A stretch of DNA of 64,000 bases from an uncultured Planctomycetota bacterium (lineage in GTDB: Bacteria; Planctomycetota; UBA1135; GCA-002686595): contig CAIYPP010000054.1 in assembly GCA_903928115.1 (NCBI GenBank), positions 1 through 64,000 of the forward strand. The letters are read 5' to 3'. The position numbers were made by a program, and so were the translations under genes. This document shows, piece after piece, positions 28,935 to 37,530 of this stretch (the first letter of the stretch is position 1; the number at the start of each line of letters is the position of its first letter). The notes under the pieces were generated by a model. The model was not told the DNA's origin, did no database searches, and saw only the letters and a program-made list of their open reading frames with translations.

Positions 28935-30636
28935 TGTCGATGTACTTGGGGCCACCGCCCGCTTCGGGCACGATCCACTCGATCACCTGATACGGGTCTG
29001 CGATGTCGCAGGTCTTGCAGTGCACGCAGTTGGACGCGTTGATCACGGGGCCCGCGGCGCGATCCGTGCCGTGGCCCGCGGGCCACTCGTAGACCGCCGC
29101 CGGACAGAAGTGCTGGCAGGGGTTGCCGTACTCCTTCGTGCAGCGGTCGACACAGATCGAAGGATCGGTCACGACCAAGTGCGACGGCTGGTCTTCCTCG
29201 TGGATCGCGCCCGACCAGTACACGTCGGTGAGCTTGTCCATCGCGTTCGAGTCGTTGTACGCAGGCTTTTGGAGCCGCGACTCGCTCACCGGACGCATCG
29301 TCTCGCAGTCCTTGTGGCTGTGGCGATGCGCGACGAGGCCGCGGCCGCCCGTGAGCATTTGGACGCCGACATCGAGCGCGCCGGCGAGCATCCCGCCGTC
29401 GAACGCCTGATGGAAGTTGCGAACCTTCCAGAGCTCTTCCTTGGCCCACGAAGCCTCGAAGAGCTCCGTGTAGCGCGCGAGCGACGCCGCGCTCGTGTCG
29501 CCCTTTTGCAGCGCGCCGCAGATCGCCTCGGCCGCGAGCAGGCCGGACTTGATCGCGAGGTGGATGCCCTTCAGCCGTGCGGAGTTCAGGAAGCCGGCGC
29601 TGTCGCCGACGATGCAGAAGCCGTCGCCCTGCAGCTTGGGCATCGCGAAGTAGCCACCGTAGGGAATGGTCTTCGCGCCGTAGCGCACGACCTTGCCGCC
29701 CGCGAGCAGCTCCGCCACCGCAGGGTGCTGCTTCCACTGCACGAACAACGCGTGCGGATCGAGCTTCGCGTCGTGGTGCGAGAGCCCGATCACGTAGCCG
29801 ATCGAGAGCTTGTTGTCCTTCTGTCCGTAGATCCAGCCGCCTCCGTAGCCGTCGAAGCCGATGGGCGCGCCGGCGGTGTGGATCACGTGGCCGAGCAGCT
29901 TCTCGCCACGCTCCGCCGGGATCTCCCAGATTTCCTTGATGCCCGTGCCCCACGTCTGCGGGTTCTCAGGCCGCGCGAGCTTGAGGCGCTCGATCAGGTG
30001 CTTGGCGAGCGAGCCGCGCGTGCCCTCGGCGAACACCGTCACCGCCGCGCGGATGTTCGCGCCGGGCGTGAACGTCCCCTTGGGCTCGCGCTTCTTGTCG
30101 ATCCCCGCATCGCGCGTCTGCACGCCGACGACACGGTCGCCGTCGAACAGGATCTCCGCGCCCGCGAACTGCGGGAACACTTCGCAGCCCTCCGCCTCGG
30201 CCTGTTCCTTCAGCCAGCGCACCACGTGGTACAGGCTGACGATGTAGTTGCCGTGGTTGTGCAGAGTCGGCGGGACGAGCTTGCCGGTGAGGCGCGTCTT
30301 CTTGCCGTTCTTGCGCAGGAAGTCGAGGCAGTCGAACTTGACCTCGCTCTCGTAGGGACAGCCGCGCTCCTTCCAGTCCGGAAAGAGCTCGGCCATGCCG
30401 CGCGGGTCCATCACGGCGCCCGAGAGCGTGTGGTAGCCGATGTCCTCGGCCTTCTCGAGCACGAGCACGCTCTTGTCCGCCAGCCCAGCGGCCTTGAGAG
30501 CCCGCTTGAGCGCGATGGCGCAGGCGAGGCCGGCCGGACCTGCGCCGAGGACGAGCACGTCGACGTCCATCGAGTCGCGCTCGGGGACGTCGGCCTGCCA
30601 GGAGACCTGTCGGAGGGGCGTGTCTTGGGGGCTCAT
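28930..30636 (-). CDS. Electron transfer flavoprotein-ubiquinone oxidoreductase
   Basis: This 568-residue enzyme passes electrons from electron-transfer flavoprotein (fatty-acid and amino-acid oxidation) to the quinone pool at the membrane. FAD-binding GAGPAG sits near residue 31, and a second FAD contact is GDSAGFLNSARLKGIH. The C-terminal [4Fe-4S] ferredoxin domain has CVDRCTKEYGNPCQHFCP and a second CVHCKTCDIADP motif. The length fits the family. The ATG at 30636 has no strong ribosome-binding site. It reads toward pepA with a gap of 47 bases that holds a strong hairpin. The partner ETF subunits are not in the window. Confidence 0.95.
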   Translation of the reverse strand: MSPQDTPLRQVSWQADVPERDSMDVDVLVLGAGPAGLACAIALKRALKAAGLADKSVLVLEKAEDIGYHTLSGAVMDPRGMAELFPDWKERGCPYESEVKFDCLDFLRKNGKKTRLTGKLVPPTLHNHGNYIVSLYHVVRWLKEQAEAEGCEVFPQFAGAEILFDGDRVVGVQTRDAGIDKKREPKGTFTPGANIRAAVTVFAEGTRGSLAKHLIERLKLARPENPQTWGTGIKEIWEIPAERGEKLLGHVIHTAGAPIGFDGYGGGWIYGQKDNKLSIGYVIGLSHHDAKLDPHALFVQWKQHPAVAELLAGGKVVRYGAKTIPYGGYFAMPKLQGDGFCIVGDSAGFLNSARLKGIHLAIKSGLLAAEAICGALQKGDTSAASLARYTELFEASWAKEELWKVRNFHQAFDGGMLAGALDVGVQMLTGGRGLVAHRHSHKDCETMRPVSESRLQKPAYNDSNAMDKLTDVYWSGAIHEEDQPSHLVVTDPSICVDRCTKEYGNPCQHFCPAAVYEWPAGHGTDRAAGPVINASNCVHCKTCDIADPYQVIEWIVPEAGGGPKYIDM

Positions 30637-30710
30637 GGGGCGAGCAGATTACCCCTGCGCACGGGGGCCCTGCCACGCTCCAAGGCCGCAGAAAACCCCT
30701 ATTCCAGCCC

Positions 30711-31415
30711 CTAGGAGCGCTCCCCGACCCAGTGCTCGCCGTCGGGGTAGTGCTCCTTCTTCCAAATCGGCAGGGAAGCCTTCAGTTCGTCGATCAGGAA
30801 GCGCGCCGCGCGAAAGGCCAAGTCCCGGTGCGGGCTCGCGACCGCGATCACGACGCTGGGCTCACCCACGCCGACGGTGCCGACACGGTGCTGCACGAGC
30901 ATCCGCAGCGCCCGCGCGCCTTCATCCGCGCCGAGCTCGGCCGTGCAGCGCGCGAAGATGCGGGCCATCTCCGGCCCGGTCATCGCGTCGAAGGCTTCGT
31001 ACTCGAGCTTCACGACGCGCTTGCCGCGGTTGTGGCCGCGCGTCGTGCCCGTGAACATGCACACCGCTCCGCAGCGCGCGTCCTCGACGCGGCGCTGAGC
31101 CAGCGCGGGATCGAGCGGGCTCGCGCACAGCTCGAACACGCCGCGCGCGAGCTCCGCAGGGTCATCGGGCGCGCCACCGGACACCGGCGGAAGCAGCGCC
31201 ACGACCGCACCGTCGCACAAGGGCGTCGAATCGGCCACGTAGCAGGTTCCGATCACGCCGCGCACGAACGCGAGGTCCCCGAGCTCGGGATGGCGTCGCG
31301 CGAGCTCACGCTTGAGCCCCGCGACGTCGAGCGGCCCCTCGAGTGCGTCGAGCGCGAGGGTCGAACGACCCGCGCGCTCGCGCAGCGATGCGAAGAGCTG
31401 GATTTCCAGCCTCAC
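30711..31415 (-). CDS. Fused molybdopterin synthase (MoaD-MoaE)
   Basis: This 234-residue protein joins two subunits that are normally separate. Residues 1-81 are MoaD: ubiquitin-like fold ending LLPPVSGG, with the di-Gly at 80-81 where sulfur is carried as a thiocarboxylate. Residues from about 90 are MoaE: FTGTTRGHNRG, LEYEAF, HRVGTVGVGEPSVVIAV and IWKKEHY with its catalytic lysine. Molybdopterin synthase converts cyclic pyranopterin monophosphate to molybdopterin. In mycobacterial MoaX, the same fusion is cleaved after the di-Gly before use; a similar step is likely needed here because GG is followed by APDDPAEL. The start is GTG 31415, 23 bases after ssb, so the two are probably co-transcribed. 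Confidence 0.92.
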   Translation of the reverse strand: MRLEIQLFASLRERAGRSTLALDALEGPLDVAGLKRELARRHPELGDLAFVRGVIGTCYVADSTPLCDGAVVALLPPVSGGAPDDPAELARGVFELCASPLDPALAQRRVEDARCGAVCMFTGTTRGHNRGKRVVKLEYEAFDAMTGPEMARIFARCTAELGADEGARALRMLVQHRVGTVGVGEPSVVIAVASPHRDLAFRAARFLIDELKASLPIWKKEHYPDGEHWVGERS

Positions 31416-31438
31416 GGCACGAACTCGCGCGTGCGCGC

Positions 31439-31927
31439 TTAGAACGGCGTGTCGTCGACGTCGATCGGGCCAGCGTCGTTGCCGCCACCACCGCCGCCGC
31501 CGCTCTGGGCACCGCTGTAGCCGCCGTAGCCGCCCGAACCTTCGTCGGAGCCACCCATGTCGCGGCCGCCACCGCCGCCCATGCCGCCACGCTCGCCCGC
31601 GCCGACGAACTGCCAGTCGTCGCCGACCACGTAGAGCTTCGAGCGCTTCTCGCCCGACTGCTTGTCATCCCACTGATCGAGGCGCAGCGAACCCTCGATG
31701 AAGGCCGTCTTGCCCTTGTCGTGGTACTTGGCGAAGGCCTCGCCGCGCTTCCCGAAGAACGTGACGTCGACGAAGGTCGCCTCTTCCTTCCACTCGCCCT
31801 GCGCGTCCTTGAAGCGGCGGTTCACCGCCAGTCCGAACTTGCAGACTGCATTGCCGTTGGGCAAGTAGCGCACGTCGGGCTTGCGCGTCAGATTGCCCAT
31901 CAGGATCACTTTGTTGTAGCTCGCCAT
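31439..31927 (-). CDS. ssb: Single-stranded DNA-binding protein
   Basis: This 162-residue SSB binds single-stranded DNA in replication and repair. The OB fold runs over the first 110 residues (ASYNKVILMGNLTRKPDVRY, KFGLAVNRRFKD, EATFVDVTFFGKRGEAFAKY). A glycine-rich flexible linker follows, and the acidic tip DVDDTPF binds partner proteins. The ATG at 31927 has GGAG upstream; an in-frame N-terminal extension lacks similarity. It shares a short intergenic region with the divergent PilZ gene and is followed by the molybdopterin synthase fusion. Confidence 0.96.
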   Translation of the reverse strand: MASYNKVILMGNLTRKPDVRYLPNGNAVCKFGLAVNRRFKDAQGEWKEEATFVDVTFFGKRGEAFAKYHDKGKTAFIEGSLRLDQWDDKQSGEKRSKLYVVGDDWQFVGAGERGGMGGGGGRDMGGSDEGSGGYGGYSGAQSGGGGGGGNDAGPIDVDDTPF

Positions 31928-31986
31928 GACTCGACTCCGTTCTCCGCTCGTCGGACTAGGTAGGGAAGGAATTTCTAGGGCTCGGG

Positions 31987-32015
31987 AGTATAGCCGCGCG
32001 GGGTGCATGGACAGT
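31987..32015 (-). promoter_or_regulatory. Candidate ssb promoter
   Basis: On the minus strand a -10-like TATACT (31992-31987) sits about 60 bases before the ssb start. The -35 position 17 bases away (ACTGTC) is a poor match and overlaps the -35 proposed for the divergent PilZ gene. Confidence 0.3.
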
Positions 32016-32037
32016 TCCGCCCCGCCGCACTTAGGAT
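32008..32037 (+). promoter_or_regulatory. Candidate promoter of the PilZ gene, possibly giving a leaderless mRNA
   Basis: TGGACA (32008-32013) and TAGGAT (32032-32037) are 18 bases apart. The ATG at 32044 lies where transcription would start, and no ribosome-binding site intervenes. Confidence 0.3.
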
Positions 32038-32043
32038 GTTTCC

Positions 32044-32418
32044 ATGGCTCACAGCGACACGTCGACGGGCGGCAAGCGCGGTGCGGAGCGCCGCCGCTAT
32101 CCGCGCGCGGAATCCGAGTTCCCGATCTCCCTCGTCCTCGACGGCAAGTCCTACGAGGCCCGGGTGCGCGACGTAAGCCGCGCGGGCGTGTGCTTCTACC
32201 TCGAGCGCTCGATCCCGCTGATGACCGTGCTCGCGCTCGACTTCGCGCTCAAGGTCAACGGCAAGTCGCACCGCGTGCGCGGCAGCGGCGCCGTCGTGCG
32301 CTGTGAGAAGATCAGCCCGACGCTGCAGCACTTCGAGTGCGCGGTGTTCCTGCACGACGCGAGCGAGAGCGACCGCGAGGTCATCGACGCGTACGTGAAG
32401 TCGAAGCTCGCGAGCTGA
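32044..32418 (+). CDS. PilZ-domain protein (predicted c-di-GMP receptor)
   Basis: This 124-residue single-domain protein has both ligand motifs of the PilZ family: the RxxxR-type site in RRRYPRAESEFP (residues 16-27) and DVSRAGVCF (D-x-S-x-x-G). It should bind cyclic di-GMP in the cytosol and relay it to an unknown partner, such as motility or surface polysaccharide. No effector domain is attached. It is convergent with prmC, leaving 2 bases between the stops, and divergent from ssb. Confidence 0.88.
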   Translation: MAHSDTSTGGKRGAERRRYPRAESEFPISLVLDGKSYEARVRDVSRAGVCFYLERSIPLMTVLALDFALKVNGKSHRVRGSGAVVRCEKISPTLQHFECAVFLHDASESDREVIDAYVKSKLAS

Positions 32419-32420
32419 GC

Positions 32421-33278
32421 TCAGACGCGCGCGCGGACCTCGAGCACCCGCTCGATGCCCGCGAAGTCCTTGTGGAGCCGCGCGTCGTGCTGCGCGGCGA
32501 GCGCGAGCGCCCGCGGGCCTTGTCGATGCCCGAGCTCCACGAGCAACGCTCCGCCCGGAGCGAGCAACGCCATCCCTGCGGCGAGCAAGCGCCGGAGCCA
32601 GTGCTCGGGATCGCCGCGCGGGGTGAAGAGCGCGAGCTCGGGTTCGTGGTCTCGCACGTCGGGAGCGAGCGACGCGCGCTCCTGCGGCTCGATGTAGGGC
32701 GGGTTCGACACGACGAGGTCGAAGCGCGGCGCCGCCGCGAGCGCCTCGGGGCCGTCGCCTTCGACGAACTCGACCGCGGCGCCGAGCGTCGCGGCATTCG
32801 CACGCGCAACCTCCAGCGCGCGCGGCGAGATGTCGAGTGCCGTCACGCTCGCGCTCGGAACTTCGAGAGCCAGCGTGATCGCGATGCAGCCGGAGCCCGT
32901 GCCGATGTCGGCGATGCGCACGCCCTCGCGTCCCTTCGCACGTTCCCGCGCGAGGTCGACCAAGAGCTCGGTCTCCGGCCGCGGGACCAGCACGCCGGAA
33001 CCCACGCGGAACGAGCGTCCGTAGAACTCTCGCGAGCCCGTGATGTACGCGACGGGCTCGTGCTTTCCACGGCGAACGAGCAGCTCCCGAGCCCGCGCCA
33101 CCTCGGCATCGACCACCGGCTGATCGAGCCGCAAGAAGAGCTGCAGCCGCGAGAGCCCGAGGGCGTGCGCGACCAAAAGCTCCGCCTCGAGGCGCGGCTC
33201 GGCCGTGCCCTTGCGCGCGAGGAACTCCCGCGCGCGCGCGAGCATTTCGCCCGCGGTGCGCGGAGACTCGCTGACCAC
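32421..33278 (-). CDS. prmC: Release factor glutamine methyltransferase PrmC
   Basis: This 285-residue AdoMet enzyme methylates the Gln of the GGQ motif in release factors. An N-terminal helical domain (RLEAELLVAHALGLSRLQLF) is followed by the Rossmann fold with ADIGTGSGCIA and catalytic NPPY in VVSNPPYIEP. GTG 33278 is the likely start. Its substrate gene prfA lies two genes upstream on the same strand, with a membrane-protein gene between them, a variant of the common prfA-prmC pair. Confidence 0.94.
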   Translation of the reverse strand: MVSESPRTAGEMLARAREFLARKGTAEPRLEAELLVAHALGLSRLQLFLRLDQPVVDAEVARARELLVRRGKHEPVAYITGSREFYGRSFRVGSGVLVPRPETELLVDLARERAKGREGVRIADIGTGSGCIAITLALEVPSASVTALDISPRALEVARANAATLGAAVEFVEGDGPEALAAAPRFDLVVSNPPYIEPQERASLAPDVRDHEPELALFTPRGDPEHWLRRLLAAGMALLAPGGALLVELGHRQGPRALALAAQHDARLHKDFAGIERVLEVRARV

Positions 33279-33290
33279 GACGAGCGCCGA

Positions 33291-34010
33291 CTAGCCGCGC
33301 TTGGCGCGGCGCTCGGCCATGCGCGCCTCGGACGCGGCGCGCTTCTTCGCCTCGCCGTGCGCCTTGGCTTCCTTGATCGAGACGAACATCGTCTGTCCCG
33401 CGAAGCCGCCCGCCCCGGCGACACCGAGGGAGCCGAGGATCGCAAGGGCCTTCGCGAGGCCGGGGACGTCGAGGCCGAACACGACGAAGATGTTGACGAG
33501 CGCCGCGAGGCCGAACATCGGGATGATCAACGCCCACGTCGGGTTGAACTTGCCGCCGAGCGAGTAGCCGTGCACCTGCGTCCACGCGAGCGCCGCGACG
33601 GCGAGCGCCGACACCTCGATCATGCCCTGCCAAGCGTCGGAGAGCTGCGTGAGGCCGATACCCGCGAGCAGGAGGAGGTACGACAGGATCGGCAGCGCCA
33701 GCTTGTTCGCGTTGCCGACGCCATCGAGCGGAGTCTTCTTGCCGTGGGCGTGCTCGGCGGCGCAGTACGCGACGTAGCCGCCGATCAGCACCACGACCTT
33801 GCCTACGAGGCGCCACATGTCGAAGCCCTGCGGCACGAGCCACGGCAAGAGCGCCGAGATGCCGAGCACCATCGACGCCTGCTGCAGCATCAGCGGCGCC
33901 TTCTCGATCGGCCCGCGCCCCGCCGCCTTGGGGGCGTCCGCGGAGCTCTCCGTCGGCAGTTCGGGCAGCGGCTCGAGTTCCTGGAAGTCGGGCTCGTTGG
34001 CGTTGGACAT
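33291..34010 (-). CDS. Hypothetical membrane protein between prfA and prmC
   Basis: This 239-residue protein has an acidic and proline-rich N-terminus, then about six hydrophobic helices between residues 43 and 205 (e.g. SMVLGISALLPWLV, VVVLIGGYVAYCAA, LALPILSYLLLLAGI, ALIIPMFGLAALVNIFVVF). The tail is strongly basic (EARMAERRAKRG). I do not recognise a family. It sits 12 bases before the prmC start, so it is probably co-transcribed with prfA and prmC. Confidence 0.7.
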   Translation of the reverse strand: MSNANEPDFQELEPLPELPTESSADAPKAAGRGPIEKAPLMLQQASMVLGISALLPWLVPQGFDMWRLVGKVVVLIGGYVAYCAAEHAHGKKTPLDGVGNANKLALPILSYLLLLAGIGLTQLSDAWQGMIEVSALAVAALAWTQVHGYSLGGKFNPTWALIIPMFGLAALVNIFVVFGLDVPGLAKALAILGSLGVAGAGGFAGQTMFVSIKEAKAHGEAKKRAASEARMAERRAKRG

Positions 34011-34121
34011 CGGGGGCTTCTAGGGGTTGGAGGCGTTGAGGGAGGGCTCGAAGGCTACCGCAGGGCCCGAGAACGCAGGAGGGCCGCCCCGGTTCGCGCC
34101 CGGGCTCTAGCCCCCCATCCG

Positions 34122-35192
34122 TCACAGGTTGCGGATGCGCTCCTCGCGGTCCACGGAGATCATGGCGTCGATGAGCGGGGTGAGCTTACCCGCGAGCACC
34201 TGCTCGAGGGAGTAGTTCTCGTTGGCCCGATGGTCCGTGACGCGGTTCTGGGGGTAGTTGTAGGTGCGGATGCGGGCGTTGCGATCGCCGGTCCCCACCT
34301 GCGTCTTGCGCAGCGCCGCACGCTCGGCGTCCTTGCGCGCCCGCTCGGCCTCGAAGAGTCGGGAGCGCAGCACGCGGAGCGCGCGGGCGCGGTTCTTGTG
34401 CTGGCTCTTCTCGTCCATGCACACCACCACCGTGCCGGTCGGGAGGTGCGTGATGCGCACGGCCGACTCGGTCTTGTTCACGTGCTGACCGCCCGCCCCG
34501 CCCGCGCGCATGGTGTCGATGCGCAGGTCCTGCGGGTTGATGTCGATGTCGACGTCCTCGGCCTCGGGCAGCACCGCCACGGTCGCGGCCGACGTGTGGA
34601 TGCGGCCCTGCGCCTCGGTCGCGGGGACGCGCTGCACGCGGTGGCCGCCGGACTCGAAGCGCAGCTTGCGCCACGCACCATCGCCCTCGACGGAGAACAC
34701 GATCTCCTTGAAGCCGCCGACATCCGAGCGCGCGACATCGAAGACCTCGTGCTTCCAGCCCTGCGCGTCGAAGTAGTGCTCGTAGATTCGGTACAGGTCG
34801 GCCGCGAACAGGCTGGCCTCATCGCCGCCCGTGCCCGCGCGGATCTCCATGATCACCTTGCGGCGCTCGTCGTCGTCTTCGGCGATCAGCGCGTCGACGA
34901 CCTCCTCGTCGAGCCGCTTGAGCTCCGCCTCGATCTCGGCGAGCTCTTCCTTCGCGAGCGCGGCCATCTCGGCGTCCGACAGCATGGCCTGCGCGTCCGC
35001 ACGGCGCTGCTCGAGCGCCTCGATGCGCCCGAGCAACTGAACGCGCTTCTCGAGTCCGCCGCGCTCCTTGAGGATGCCGGGGATCTTCTTGCCGTCGACG
35101 GCGCCGCCCTCGGCAGAGAGCACCGCGGTCAGCTCGTCGTAGCGAGCCTTGGCCTCACGCAGCTTCGTGAGGAGCGCTTCGGCGAGGGCCAT
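34122..35192 (-). CDS. prfA: Peptide chain release factor 1
   Basis: This 356-residue class I release factor terminates translation at UAA and UAG. The codon-recognition motif PAT is in [14 protein letters not shown], which marks RF1 rather than RF2. The peptidyl-tRNA hydrolysis motif GGQ is in [15 protein letters not shown]; its Gln is the PrmC target. The ATG at 35192 begins [14 protein letters not shown]. It is followed by a membrane gene and prmC, and preceded by rpmE. Confidence 0.97.
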   Translation of the reverse strand: MALAEALLTKLREAKARYDELTAVLSAEGGAVDGKKIPGILKERGGLEKRVQLLGRIEALEQRRADAQAMLSDAEMAALAKEELAEIEAELKRLDEEVVDALIAEDDDERRKVIMEIRAGTGGDEASLFAADLYRIYEHYFDAQGWKHEVFDVARSDVGGFKEIVFSVEGDGAWRKLRFESGGHRVQRVPATEAQGRIHTSAATVAVLPEAEDVDIDINPQDLRIDTMRAGGAGGQHVNKTESAVRITHLPTGTVVVCMDEKSQHKNRARALRVLRSRLFEAERARKDAERAALRKTQVGTGDRNARIRTYNYPQNRVTDHRANENYSLEQVLAGKLTPLIDAMISVDREERIRNL

Positions 35193-35255
35193 GTCTCAGG
35201 CCGAGGTCCGCGAGCGACGCTGGGGCACGCGCGGAGCGCGACCGCCCTCGCGTGC

Positions 35256-35477
35256 TCAGGCCTTCGGCTTCGCGCCCGCCTTGTTGGCGTAGCGGCGGTT
35301 GAAGGAGTCGATGCGGCCGGCAGCGTCGACGAACTTCTGCTTGCCCGAGTAGAAGGGGTGGCAGACCGAGCAGATTTCGATGCGCAGCTCCTTGACCGTG
35401 GCGCGGGTGACGAAGTTGTTGCCGCAGCCGCAGTGGACCTTGCAGTCGAAGTACTTGGGATGGATGGAGCTCTTCAT
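35256..35477 (-). CDS. rpmE: 50S ribosomal protein L31 (zinc-binding type)
   Basis: The ATG at 35477 gives 73 residues starting [11 protein letters not shown]; an in-frame upstream extension is basic and unlike L31. The C+ form is recognised by CGC (HCGCGNNF) and CSVC in [11 protein letters not shown], the four zinc ligands. The protein lies at the subunit interface of the ribosome. It precedes prfA, a frequent arrangement, and has its own candidate promoter inside the end of maf. Confidence 0.95.
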   Translation of the reverse strand: MKSSIHPKYFDCKVHCGCGNNFVTRATVKELRIEICSVCHPFYSGKQKFVDAAGRIDSFNRRYANKAGAKPKA

Positions 35478-35537
35478 GGCAGTTGGGTGCGCCGGGCGTT
35501 GTCGGCGCGGGGCCGAAGTTCGGTTCGAGGGGCGAAG

Positions 35538-35567
35538 AGCATAGCGCGACGGCGGGTCATGGGGCAA
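35538..35567 (-). promoter_or_regulatory. Candidate rpmE promoter within the 3' end of maf
   Basis: Minus-strand TTGCCC (35567-35562) and TATGCT (35543-35538) are separated by 18 bases and lie about 60 bases before the rpmE start. Confidence 0.35.
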
Positions 35568-36168
35568 GGGCGGCGCCGGCGCGCACCAGCAAGGCTCGCG
35601 CCAAGGCCACGGGGAGCCCGACCACGTTGTCGAATCCGCCCCCTTCGAGACCGGTCACGAAGCGATCGGCGCTCTCCTGAATGGCGTAGCCCCCCGCCTT
35701 GTCGCGCCACTCGCCCGAGGCGACGTAGGCGGCGCGCTCCGCCGGAGAGATCTCCCGCATCGTCACGATCGTGCGCTCGAAGGCGCTCCACGAGGACAGG
35801 TCGTGCGTGCGCACGACACACACGCCGGTGAGGACCTCGTGGCGCGAGCCGGAGAGGGTCGCGAGCATCGCCTCGGCTTCGCGCTCGTCCGCGGGCTTTC
35901 CGAGCAGCGAGTAGCGGCCGCCTCGCTCGAGCGCGACCACCGTGTCCGCTCCGAGCACGGCCCACTCTTCGCCTGCGTCCGCACGCAGCCGCGCCGCGGC
36001 GAGCGCCTTGCGCGTCGCGAGCTCGACCGCCGCTCGCGCGGGATCGGCGAAGGACTCCAAGTCCTCGACCACCGGCACGGGGCCGAGCGTGAACGCGATC
36101 CCAGCCTGCGCGAGCAGCTCGCGGCGGCGCGGCGAGGCCGACGCCAGCAGGATGGGCGCGCCCGCCAC
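35557..36168 (-). CDS. maf: Maf-family nucleoside triphosphate pyrophosphatase
   Basis: This 203-residue house-cleaning pyrophosphatase should hydrolyse non-canonical or modified nucleoside triphosphates (dTTP/UTP in the YhdE subgroup). Signatures are [12 protein letters not shown] at the N-terminus, GADTVV, LGKP and [11 protein letters not shown]. The length is standard. It starts 3 bases after the stop of the endonuclease III-like gene, so the two are co-translated. Confidence 0.93.
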   Translation of the reverse strand: MAGAPILLASASPRRRELLAQAGIAFTLGPVPVVEDLESFADPARAAVELATRKALAAARLRADAGEEWAVLGADTVVALERGGRYSLLGKPADEREAEAMLATLSGSRHEVLTGVCVVRTHDLSSWSAFERTIVTMREISPAERAAYVASGEWRDKAGGYAIQESADRFVTGLEGGGFDNVVGLPVALARALLVRAGAALAP

Positions 36169-36171
36169 GGC

Positions 36172-37329
36172 CTAGCGCTTCTTGGCCTTCTTCTTCGCCG
36201 CCTCGGCCTTTTTCTTGGCCTCGAGCGCCTTCTTCTCGGCGGCCTTCTTGTCCGCGAGCTTCTTCTGCTCGGCCGCCTTCTTCTCCGCGGCCTTCTTGGC
36301 CTCGAGCTTCTTGCGCTCCGCCTCCTTGCGGCGCAGCTCCTCGGCCTTCTTGCGCTCGGCGATCTGCGCGAGGCGCTTGTGCTCGAGCTCCTTCTGCTTG
36401 CGCAGGCGGTCGGCCTGTGCCTTTGCCTTCGCGTCGGCTGCGGCCTTCAGCTTCGCCGCGCGCGCGGCATCTTCGGCCTTCTTGCGCTCGGCGATCTTCG
36501 CCAGCCGCGCCTGTTCTTTCGCGCGCTTCTCGGCCTCGACGGCCTCGCGCTTCTTGCGCTTCTCCTCTTCCTTGCGGCGCTTCTCGTCTTCCTTCTTCTG
36601 AAGGACCGCCAGCCGCGCCGCCTCGCGGGCGCGCTGCTGCTCGAGGCGCTCCTGCGCGATCTTCCAGTCGCGGAAGGCCTTCTTGCCGTGCTTGCAGTCG
36701 TCGACGAGCACGCACTGGTGGCACAGGGGCTTGCGAGCGTCACACCAGCGCGAGGCGACCTCGCCGAAGCGCACGGCGAACTCGAGTTCCTTGCCGTTGG
36801 GGACGATCGGCTCGATGGCCGCGCGCGCCTTCTTGGGGCTGGCGGTGCGCGACACGAGGCCGACGCGGTCGAGGACGCGCATCAAGGCCGGCGTGACGGG
36901 CAGCTCCCCCTTCGATGCGAGCCACAGCAGGTAGTGCGCCGTGCCCATCCCGATGAAAGGCAGAATCGACACGAAGCGCTGGGTGCCCTGCGCATCGTCG
37001 CGCAGGAACTCGAGCTCCATGCCGTGGCTGCGCTGGAAGACCTCCTGCAGGTACTCGCGCACGTCCGCGGCCGCCGCCATGCCCTTCGCACCGAGCGAAA
37101 GGTGGCCGTTGATCTCCTGCGCCTGACAGATGCGCAGCTCGTTCCAGTCCTGATAGGCCGCGCGCAGGCGCTGCACCGTGTCCTTGGCCTCGTTCGGCGT
37201 CAGGCGGCGCAGCAAGATCGCATAGAGCCCCTGCTCGAGCAGGTTCGCGTCCTCCAAGGGCTCCGGCAGCGGGTGCTGCGTGTGGATCTTGGCGAGGAGC
37301 TTGACGGTCAGGTCGGACTTCTTGGACAC
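36172..37329 (-). CDS. Endonuclease III-like FeS protein lacking catalytic residues, with Lys/Ala/Glu-rich tail
   Basis: Started at GTG 37329, it has 385 residues. Residues 1-215 follow the HhH-GPD fold of endonuclease III: LPFIGMGTAHYLL aligns with the helix-hairpin-helix LPGVGRKTANVVL, and the [4Fe-4S] loop C-x6-C-x2-C-x5-C (Cys196, 203, 206, 212) is perfect. Both catalytic positions are changed: the hairpin Lys is Gly (GMGTA) and the VDTH Asp is Thr (PVTPALMRV). Glycosylase/lyase activity is therefore unlikely, although DNA binding may remain. Residues from about 224 form a highly charged helix of KKAEEKRKK-like repeats ending KKKAKKR. The start is uncertain because no ribosome-binding site is seen. 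It lies between rpsP and maf. Confidence 0.8.
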   Translation of the reverse strand: MSKKSDLTVKLLAKIHTQHPLPEPLEDANLLEQGLYAILLRRLTPNEAKDTVQRLRAAYQDWNELRICQAQEINGHLSLGAKGMAAAADVREYLQEVFQRSHGMELEFLRDDAQGTQRFVSILPFIGMGTAHYLLWLASKGELPVTPALMRVLDRVGLVSRTASPKKARAAIEPIVPNGKELEFAVRFGEVASRWCDARKPLCHQCVLVDDCKHGKKAFRDWKIAQERLEQQRAREAARLAVLQKKEDEKRRKEEEKRKKREAVEAEKRAKEQARLAKIAERKKAEDAARAAKLKAAADAKAKAQADRLRKQKELEHKRLAQIAERKKAEELRRKEAERKKLEAKKAAEKKAAEQKKLADKKAAEKKALEAKKKAEAAKKKAKKR

Positions 37330-37363
37330 GCGGCGGCTCGTGGGACGAGGGTCGATCGGGTGG

Positions 37364-37481
37364 CGCTGCGCAAGCGCGCAGCGGCGTCGGCACATCGCGG
37401 CCACGGGCGCCGCGAAACACACCGCGCGCGGCAGGGACCGCGCGCGAGGGACTTCCCGCCGCGCGGCGCGCGGCCGCGCGC
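37364..37481. other. Hairpin and palindrome between rpsP and the endonuclease III-like gene
   Basis: A perfect 8-base stem CGCTGCGC/GCGCAGCG with a 4-base loop is at 37364-37383. A 16-base palindrome GCGCGCGGCCGCGCGC is at 37466-37481. The 201-base gap holds no recognisable gene. The palindrome could help end the rpsP transcript, and the hairpin would sit in the leader of the next gene. Confidence 0.35.
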
Positions 37482-37530
37482 GGGAGAGCTCAGGAACACG
37501 GGCGCGGAGCGAGAGCCCGCGCGCGTGCGA

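Noticed and set aside
32337-35831. A 1164-codon plus-strand open frame
   Set aside because: It is antisense to prmC, a membrane protein gene, prfA and rpmE, all of which are clearly real on the minus strand.
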